Under the pieces are notes generated by a model. It saw nothing but the letters and a program-made list of their open reading frames with translations, did no database searches and was not told the DNA's origin. A stretch of 64,000 bases of DNA from Xiphydria camelus (Eukaryota > Arthropoda > Insecta > Hymenoptera > Xiphydriidae), in contig OY783194.1 of the NCBI GenBank assembly GCA_963678675.1, forward strand, positions 32,776,278 through 32,840,277. The letters run 5' to 3'. Positions 56,406-64,000 of the stretch are shown here, in pieces. Every line of letters starts with the position of its first letter. Positions within the stretch are counted from its first letter, which is position 1. A program made the translations under genes and the position numbers.

Positions 56406-56854
56406 TCTTTTCGTTAAAAGGAAGAAAAAGTCCAGTCAGATGCTGGTGTATACACGTGAACTTGGAAAGCGACCGCGCGATTTCCACGGCCGGTCGAATC
56501 GCCACCGTAACTCGTCCGAGTCGGCAGCCGTTTCCACCTTGTATATTTAGGTGGAGTAATTGTCTTCCACGATTATCGGCGTTCACCGGCCACTCTTTCT
56601 CGAGAAACGAACGCGTCACATCGTGGCATCGGTTCGCGCCATTCATCGTGTTCTCCGGGTTCACGAGGTCAGCTGTTGGCTTTACTTACCACGGGGAAGC
56701 GCGTCTCGCGAGGCGCAGAGCATCGTGAGACGCAAGGATCGCAAGGACAGAGGCGAATCGTTAAGGTGGATGGCACCGACTCGGATGACTTTTCGAGTGG
56801 AAGAAGAAATTGACTCGAGTAACCGAATCTCATTTCGAGAGCACTTGATGCACT
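56406..56854. other. intergenic, no gene seen
   Basis: Mixed sequence with nothing recognisable. Confidence 0.4.
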
Positions 56855-57075
56855 CGGGAACAAATTTATTTGAATACGAACCTACTAGAAAGTTTATCAG
56901 TCGCAAATAGGAATTCTTTTTATACCGAACAAAGAATTATTCGAATTAAATAAATGTTTGGGTACATCGTAGAACGTTTATTTGTTTCAAACTTCGGTTT
57001 GCTCGTTGTAAATAAATTCCTTATTCATCGCGAATAAATGTTTCTACTAATATAGGTTCGTATTCAATTAAACTT
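56855..57075. mobile_element. MITE family P, copy 1
   Basis: TTTGAATACGAACCTACTAG at the left is mirrored by ATAGGTTCGTATTCAATTAA at the right, with repeated AAATAAATG/AATTCCTTATTC motifs inside. Confidence 0.65.
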
Positions 57076-58326
57076 CTCCTTGGGTGCCGGGTAATCGCAG
57101 CTGGGATCGGTGATCCATAGAACAAGATCAACCGCAATCGCTCATTCCACAGGCGACACGGAGTTCGATAAAAATCTCTCTCGTCCCGCGCGAGGAATAA
57201 ATTATTTTCATCTTCACAGAAAAAAGGAAGAGGAAACACCAAAGCCGAAGGAAGTAAATTAAATCTTATATCGCGCCGAGTCCGCTTACGTCATATGTAT
57301 ACGATCGAACGTTTCCTCTCGCATTGAAACGATTTATTCAATTTCGGTAGGTACTCCCAATCGTCCCAAGCTTCGCCAACCTCGAAGTATAAGCGCGAAG
57401 CCTCGCGAGACTCTCGACAGCGGATGCCTGACAAATAGCCACTTGTGCGGCCGTATCATTTGAGTCGCGGCACGACGAACGGCACGTTTTAACCGCATCG
57501 TCCACCACGGCGAGCCGCCCGAAGGAATCCTCCCCGCGGAGGAATGAGGAAACGCGCACGAGGAGGAAGCGAGGCTCGGATGTCGTCGACTGGTCCACGC
57601 TACGCGAGTTTATACGACTCGACACGCTTTGTGGACGCGCGCAGGTACTAGTACAGGCGAGCGGGTCCGCCGGGCGGTTGCGCGCGCACATCCGCGCGCC
57701 CCGTGCGTGTGCTACAACCCGTTGGTTATCCGCGTCGTCGACACCGACCACTGCTGCAACGGCGAAGCAGAGGAACAGGAGCAGCGCACCTCGTGCACCG
57801 GACCGAAGGACTCTCGCGCGAGTGCAGTCCGGAGGTGGGACGCGCCTTCGGGTGTCGTCGCTCTTGCCGATCTCGTTGGACGGGGACGAAGAATACCTAT
57901 CGGCGTTTCCTGCGAGCTGCGAGGTACTCGAGTAAATCGCGGCAAGCGACCGCGACGGGGAAGAGGTACTTGGAGCGGTCATTCTCTGTTTAGACGATGG
58001 CAAATCTCTAATATATGTGCGTGACGCTCGAGTGTTTTTTTTTTACAACTGCCATAAAGAGGTAGCCATAGACAGGAGGTAGCGAGATGGTCTTAACGAT
58101 CTCGTCGGACGATGAGGTTCTACCGATACGAGATAACGCGAAGCGTATCTATATTAATGCGACCTATAAATTTCTATGCGTTTTAATACACGAGGAACTA
58201 ATTGCTACCGAGCGGTAGGTATTCGAACGAGGAACGTGTTCGATCGTAATTTGTTACATGGGGAAAAGTTAGTGGTAGCCATTCTCATGATTAAATTATC
58301 GCGGCACATGACGTTCAGTAATAAAA
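57076..58326. other. intergenic, no gene recognised
   Basis: CpG-rich between 57500 and 57980, where frames on both strands are open but unsupported. Confidence 0.4.
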
Positions 58327-58575
58327 ACCGAGAAAAATAATTAGGTTAAAATGTCAAAACGCATCTAGTTAAAGACGTTTAGTTGTTCTAATTAAAATAC
58401 TGGCCAGTCATGCGAAATATCGAATTATTCCAAACCGAACATTTATATAACGTTTAGTTATTCCAATCGAAAAGTGGTTAGTCCAATCAAAGAAATAGAG
58501 GATCCATATTTCACTAAACGGTTCAGTCATCGTCTCCAAGATTTTAGTTAGATTGACCAAATTATTTTTCTCAAA
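58327..58575. mobile_element. MITE family B, copy 6
   Basis: ACCGAGAAAAATAATTAGGT at the left; ACCAAATTATTTTTCTCAAAG at the right. The family B interior is complete. Confidence 0.85.
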
Positions 58576-59861
58576 GCACCATAAACATATCAATATTTAC
58601 TAGAAATATAGCAAGTGTGGTAATACTTTTAACTTTTCTCTGTGTGACAGTGATCTCTCAATTCCTCCTCCGCGCGTCGACACGCGTATAGAACTCCAGC
58701 GTAGTCATCATCGCAAGAGAAAATGAGGTATCGCGTAACGTTCTATTTACTCGCCGCAGGACCGCAAATCCGATTTGCACGCGCGACGCACACGCGCGTT
58801 TTTTTTTCTCGAATCACCACAAAAAATGGTCATCGCGAAGATACACGCATACCACTCGTATAACGAGCGTGCCACTTCCACGGACGAACGGACGCGCGGT
58901 ATTCTCCAGCTTCTTCTTCCAGGCTCGGCGCACGCGGGACGGGGAACGCGCGTCGCGCGGAAACGCCGAGCGCCTTCCGCACTCGTTTGGAATACATACA
59001 CTCTGCGGGTCAAGGTGAGGAGTGGCGGTCGAAACGTCGCGCCGGTTACCGCGTCGCGTTGGGTAACCGGTGACGTCGTCTCGAATCTCCCTCGCTCGGT
59101 CCTTTCCCCCGCTCTCTTTTCGACTCTCTCGCTCCACGCGCGCGATCGGATGACATAACTGTAACGCGGAAGACGCCGGAGAACAGGATCCGAGCTGGAG
59201 CAACAATGTAGCACGGTCGGGCTTCTGGAATGCCGTTGACGCGTCCCTTCGTACCGTTCCTGCGCGGCGCGAGTCCGTTCTTCCGTAGCTCGCGTCGCGA
59301 AGGGGAGAGACAGCGGACCGAGGCCCATCGCGTGGGAAAGTGCGGGAGAACGACGTCCCTCCTCGGTGGTGCGGTGCTGCGAGACACCCGCGCCTTCTTC
59401 CATTACGGGCACTCATGCTGCGGGTTATAACCACGAGCGGCAGTCGCGAGCTAACCTTCGGTAATGGAGTTTGGTTATGCGGCAGTTGCCGAAGACCACC
59501 GCCGAGACCGCAGCGAATTAAGGGGGCCATGGGTCGATGCGATTCTTCCGCCTTCCACGGCGAGGTACGATTGACACGGTTACGAGCTCGTACGTACAAC
59601 TTGTATGCGCTCTTCCCGCGCGGTACACGCCCACGAAGCGGATAGAGCTCCGTTGCGCCGAAGTAGCTTCAATTTGTTCCGTAAGTGTACGGCTTGTTCG
59701 AGGGAATTGTGCCGTTCGCGAAGGACGTTCAATTTGTTCGCCGCGCGGATGAGCGTTTAGCTCGGAAGCCGAGAGGTGGTCGCGTGCTGCGGAGGCCACG
59801 GCCGTCGGCGTAATATCCGCGAATGAAATTGAGAGATCGCCGAACGTTGCGTCAGAAAACC
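58576..59861. other. intergenic, CpG-rich
   Basis: Long frames are open on both strands across 58750-59600, with no domain, no start support and opposite-strand overlap. Treated as non-coding. Confidence 0.4.
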
Positions 59862-60350
59862 CAAGAAAAAGGTCTAGTTCGATACGAACCTAAATTACCC
59901 TGTTAAAAGTTTCCGATAGAAAACGACGGAATATAGTAAAAATGATTCACAAATACCATGGAGCACGAAATCAATCGTTTCTTATAATTTTCGTATTAAA
60001 TACCATAGAAACTTTTGCAGATCTTACGTCGATCTTATTGCTTTTTATGATATTCAATGTGAAAATTATAAGAAACGATAGAACTTCAAACTCTACGGTA
60101 CTTTTGAATATTTTCTATCGGATATTTTTAGGAGGGAAGGGAAAATTTTATTTCAGATGAATAAGCAGTTTATTCACAGCGAACAAAAGTCTATTTCAAT
60201 TGAATTGATGTTCTACTGAGATCGATTAAAACGATATGCAAAACATTTGTCAAATTCAAATAAACTCTTGTTCAATGTGAATAAATTCCTATTCATCTCG
60301 AATAAATTTGTCTATCAAATTCGTATTTAATTACACCATTTCTCTCAGTG
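59862..60350. mobile_element. MITE family P, copy 2, with a nested foldback
   Basis: Left CAAGAAAAAGGTCTAGTTCG, right CATTTCTCTCAGTG. Inside, 59900-60130 is a foldback of its own (TTTCCGATAGAAAACG / TTTTCTATCGGATA; TCGTTTCTTATAATTTTC / GAAAATTATAAGAAACGA). 60150-60340 carries family P AATAAATTCCTATTCATC motifs. Confidence 0.65.
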
Positions 60351-60982
60351 CAATTTGTTCGGCGCACCGACGAACCATCCGCGCGCGCGCGCGCTAGTCG
60401 GTGAGGTCTCCGCCGTGTTTCTCGGTAGCCGGTCGGAAGGCGACAACTAAGAGAGCTCCGTTCATCGGTCATTTAAATGACACCGAAATTGTAACCGTTA
60501 GCAGCGCCTCGAGTCGGAGAGGGCCGTCGCGTTAGTCTTTTTCGTTCGCTTCTTTTTCTTTTCGGTTTTTTCTCTTCCGTCCGATACAATGGAGGCGCTC
60601 GATGTCTTCATCGGGTATCATCCTGCTATCAAAGACCGCTCGCGTGCGGTCCGCGCCGCCGCGTAGCCAGGGAGCGTCCAAGCGTGAACCGTTCTTTTTA
60701 CGCGACGGGAGTCAACGTTTCGTGGAACCGCTCGACGCGTTTCGCGAGGATCGATGCCGCGGACGACGTGGAAGAGACGCTACCGCTGACGCGGTGCCGC
60801 TTCGTCGAGCGTGCGTTACACTCGCCTTCTCGGGATTTCGATCGGGAAGCATCACCCGCGGCTACGCGTAGTCGGTAAGTACGAGTAGGTAGCGCGTCAT
60901 GCCTCGAATCTGGGCCTCGTTCTGCTCTCGAGGTCGGGCAAGGTCGTTCGGGGAATCCCCGAAAAGGGAACACCGAGAGAGA
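60351..60982. other. intergenic, CpG-rich
   Basis: A (CG)n run lies at 60380-60393. No gene recognised. Confidence 0.4.
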
Positions 60983-60986
60983 TTAA

Positions 60987-61499
60987 CCTTCTGATACCAA
61001 GGGTCCATTTGACCAAGGCTACAATTTTGAAGCTGACTGTACTTCTTTTTTTACAATCATAACTAGATCCTCGTCAGATCTCGGGATGAATGACTTCTTC
61101 TTAAAACTCGTACTGGGAACATTCGTCGGACTTCGGAAAATATCGTTTTTGAAACCTGCACTGTAGAACTATTTGTTGCTTCGAAGTAGCATATCTCATG
61201 AGAATTGTTCGTGGATTTTATCAAGAAAACTTAAAAAATAAAGAAATTATGACACTTTTAGTGAAGCAGCTCATTTTTCACGGATTTACATATTTACGCT
61301 CGTTTTTGTATACGTCATCATTTTATTTCCTATGTTAACACGATGATCTGATACTCTACAATGTTCGAAGAATATTCCATAATTTGTCGGTCTACATTAG
61401 ATGGATTTTGTTCATGTGGCTATTATTTAAAGATTGTCCGAGTTCAATTGACCCATGTGTGACCACCGCGGAACCGTACTGACGTGTGACCACGGAGGG
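60987..61499. mobile_element. possible TTAA-flanked element
   Basis: TTAA at 60983-60986 and 61500-61503. Left edge CCTTCTGATACC, right edge (reverse complement) CCCTCCGTGGTC. Only the first few bases agree, so the assignment is tentative. The interior is AT-rich and non-coding. Confidence 0.4.
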
Positions 61500-61503
61500 T
61501 TAA

Positions 61504-62755
61504 AGGACTAATATACCTTCACTGCGAATCTGCATTCGCAGGCTTTACGGATGGACGTGCGGGAGTTATTATTTATCATAGTCGAGGAAAAGGCGTAAAA
61601 AGGATGCTCCTCTTTCACCTATGTTGTTTACGCGCGTCATCCGCACACATGGTTACGATCGAGTTGAAAAACATTCCCTCGTCCTTCGCCTCTTCCACCT
61701 CCTCTTATTTCCCTCCCTGGTCGGCATCCTCCTCGGGACAGAAATTACCGCGCAATTTCCCGTACCGCAGCGCGCTTCGGCGTGAAGAAAACGAGAAGGT
61801 GTCCCGTTTCATCGCGTATACCTATCTCTCTACCTACGCGGAGGACTGGTCCCGGCTCTATCAAGGTTTCATTGCTCCTTGCATTATCCCAAGCGACGGC
61901 TGGTCGATGCTATCTAACGGGACCAGTAGCCGGAGTCGACTTTTGGAGCACGCGATATCGCGCCGCGCGTAACTCGGATTAACTACGTAGGTCCTACGCA
62001 CCGAGGGGACGCGGTATGTATCGTAAAATCACCGGAGCCCGAACTTGCACTGGACATTTCTCCATCCGGTTCACTCGCACTCCGATTCGCTCGGTAATCT
62101 CGCCGTTTTTTTTTTCTTCACTTCTACCTCTCGTGCCGTTCTTCTCGTTCTCTCTTTGCCGCCCCCTCCGCCGCACCACCGCGGTTCCCCCTCGACCACC
62201 CATTACCGCGCGGACACGCGCGTTCGTACTTGCCGCGTGGCCGCGCCACACCGTCTGTGTGTGTCACGCGCGCGCCCGCGACTGTGTGCGGGTTAAATTG
62301 GCATGAAGCGTGACCGATGTCCACTCCACGGTACCGCTTCCGTATTGCGTTTAATTACAATTATAATACCGTTTTTTCCAGTACTGTATTAATTGTCACC
62401 GTACGCCCCGGAATTGTGCGCATGTGTGCATATATACGTTCGCGCGTCTTACGCACGTCACATAACCTAATTGCGATGACCGCGCTCTGGCGCATCGTGG
62501 TGGGTTACGGTACTGCGAGCCCTACGATTGCTTCGAGATTATTTTTTGTAGCGTTTGCTGTTCCATGTACCGTAAGAGACGCCGTTTCGGCGCTATTATG
62601 CATATGTAGACCACACGTAGTCTACTATTGTTTCTAATCGCTGTGCTGATCTCTGCGAAGATGGTTCAGAGAAATGTTTTCATCAGAAAAATCGATTTAA
62701 CGTCCGATTGAATCGAGAAACCCAATAGAGTCTCGCGCCAAGAATCAATTTTACA
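61504..62755. other. intergenic, no gene seen
   Basis: Mixed sequence, pyrimidine-rich at 62100-62165. Short frames only. Confidence 0.4.
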
Positions 62756-62759
62756 TTAA

Positions 62760-63334
62760 GAGGCCGACACACCCCGTCTGGAAATGTAAAGCTATATTTT
62801 CAATATGGTGCATAAGAACCTTTTGCATTTTCGCTACCACACTTAAAAAACATAAATCTAGAACCCTATAGAAAAAAAAATATAATCATAATAAATTTCT
62901 GATTTTGCCGACTGATTACAACAACAAAATTTATTTTTTTTTTCTATAGGGCCCTAGATTTATGTTTTTTAAGTGTGGTGGCGAAAATACGAAAGGTTCT
63001 TATGCACCATCTTGGAAATATTACTTTACAGCCGCGACAATTTTCGGGCATTTTTGTCGCAGCTGTAAAGTAATATTTCTAACATGGTGCGTAAGAACCT
63101 TTCGTATTTTCGCCACCACACTTAAAAAACATAAATCTAGGGCCCTATAGAAAAAAAAATAAATTTTGTTGTTGTAATCAATCGGCAAAATCAGAAATTT
63201 ATTATTTATTAATTTGTTTGTTCTATAGGGCTCTAGATTTATGTTTTTTAAGTGTGGTGGCGAAAATGCAAAAGGTTCTTATGCACCATGTTGAAAATAT
63301 AGCTTTACATTTCCAGACGGGGTGTGTCGGCCTC
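62760..63334. mobile_element. 575-bp palindrome of palindromes flanked by TTAA
   Basis: TTAA at 62756-62759 and 63335-63338. The outer arms (62760-62872 and 63223-63334) are inverted copies of about 110 bases with about three mismatches, starting GAGGCCGACACACCCCGTC. Inside are two more copies of the same arm (about 62945-63046 inverted, 63050-63148 direct) around a short central loop near 63050, and two linkers (62873-62944 and 63149-63222) that are also inverted copies. The plan is A-B-A' followed by its mirror image. TTAA flanks suggest piggyBac-type mobility, though the terminus is not the usual CCCT/CCY. Confidence 0.85.
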
Positions 63335-63338
63335 TTAA

Positions 63339-63499
63339 AGGAATGATACGGGTGTCTGTCACATACGGGGTATTATCCTTGAGACCGGTCGTAGGACGAT
63401 GGTATGATTGGCTATTATCTATTGATGGAACCAATCAAACGGCACTCTCCGTACGATTAATTTAATCGATCGACACTTTTCGGTACGCAGCCAATTGTA
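63339..63499. other. short spacer between two mobile elements
   Basis: Mixed sequence between the TTAA-flanked palindrome and MITE K. Nothing recognised. Confidence 0.4.
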
Positions 63500-63745
63500 C
63501 ACTGAGAGAAAAATATAACAGTTTCAACTGAACATTTATTTGTCTACTACTAATTAAATAATTTATAGGCTGATGTAGCATTTATTTGTCCCAATAAAAT
63601 GTTTTATTGGCTCAAGTTGATGTAGTTTTCTGAGGAAAATATTTTATTGGGACAAGTAATTGTTACTTGAGTCGATAAAATATTCAGTTAGCAATATACA
63701 AATAAACGTTCAGTTGAGAGATTCTACTAAATTTTTCTATCAGTG
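63500..63745. mobile_element. MITE family K (intact, TA-flanked)
   Basis: TA at 63498-63499 and 63746-63747. CACTGAGAGAAAAATATAAC at the left, ATTTTTCTATCAGTG at the right. Inner arms include TTCAACTGAACATTTATTTG / AAATAAACGTTCAGTTGA and TGTCCCAATAAAAT / ATTTTATTGGGACA. Confidence 0.9.
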
Positions 63746-63747
63746 TA

Positions 63748-64000
63748 TAGTCTATCTCTTTATTGCATATCGTCCTACGTCCGGTTCCAAGGACAACACT
63801 CTGTACACGAGTTCGTATCGCCGGATTTTTTACCACCTGCCCACTCGATAAACATTCTTCGCAAAGGACGATTCTGCGATCTCTCTACACTGCTTCGACG
63901 ACCCAAGCTAAACCGATTCCAACGAGAATCCTCCCCGATCGCGCGTGACTTCTCCGAGGACGAGTAATGATATCGTAGCGAGCATTCAACGACTGGATCA
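63748..64000. other. window end, no gene seen
   Basis: Mixed sequence. Short frames run on the plus strand but nothing is recognised. A feature could continue beyond the window. Confidence 0.4.

Noticed and set aside
58747..59599. Frames of 221 and 261 codons on the minus strand
   Set aside because: Two overlapping registers of the same GC-rich segment are both open, a sign of composition rather than coding.
1..64000. tRNA genes, rRNA, known insect microRNAs, CRISPR arrays
   Set aside because: I looked for tRNA B-box patterns and familiar microRNA seeds and found none. The spaced repeats are MITEs, not CRISPR.

Overview
The window looks like an insect nuclear genome, most likely a hymenopteran such as an ant. 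The reasons are a brinker orthologue, an insect-type cuticular ZP/PAN gene with short introns, abundant CpG with repeated (CG)n runs, and a very high load of short non-autonomous DNA transposons. No bacterial, phage or organellar features were seen. All coordinates and splice sites were read by eye, without any search or alignment program.

Layout. From 1 to about 7.2 kb is the brinker locus: a single-exon gene on the minus strand (1583-4201) with a GC-rich upstream region. That region holds three full matches to the Dpp silencer-element consensus GRCGNC-N5-GTCTG (4729, 6753, 7133), and a fourth match lies inside the coding region (1973). The protein carries two Brinker-type DNA-binding domains, where the Drosophila protein is known to have one, plus CtBP-like motifs and an FKPY Groucho motif. 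From 13558 to 20344 on the minus strand is an 11-coding-exon gene for a 697-residue secreted or membrane protein. It has a signal peptide, three PAN/apple domains, a ZP domain, a furin-like site and a C-terminal membrane helix; this is the architecture of the Neyo/Morpheyus/Trynity group of apical-matrix proteins. One further convincing coding exon of unknown identity lies on the plus strand at 34787-34969.

The remaining 70-80% is intergenic or intronic. It is filled with palindromic MITE-like elements in about a dozen families. Many families share the terminus CACTGAGARAAA or CACNGAG and sit next to TA dinucleotides, although their interiors are unrelated. Others are TTAA-flanked (piggyBac type) or TTA-flanked (PIF/Harbinger type). 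Several are nested, so their order of insertion can be read. The most elaborate is a 575-bp palindrome of palindromes at 62760-63334 flanked by TTAA.

Working together: only brinker and its upstream sites form a recognisable circuit. Dpp/BMP signalling through Mad-Medea-Schnurri would silence brinker, and Brinker in turn represses Dpp targets. The ZP/PAN gene has no evident functional link to it. I did not find a wholly new multi-gene system. The best leads are the brinker silencer cluster, the double DNA-binding domain, the unidentified exon and the shared-terminus MITE superfamily.
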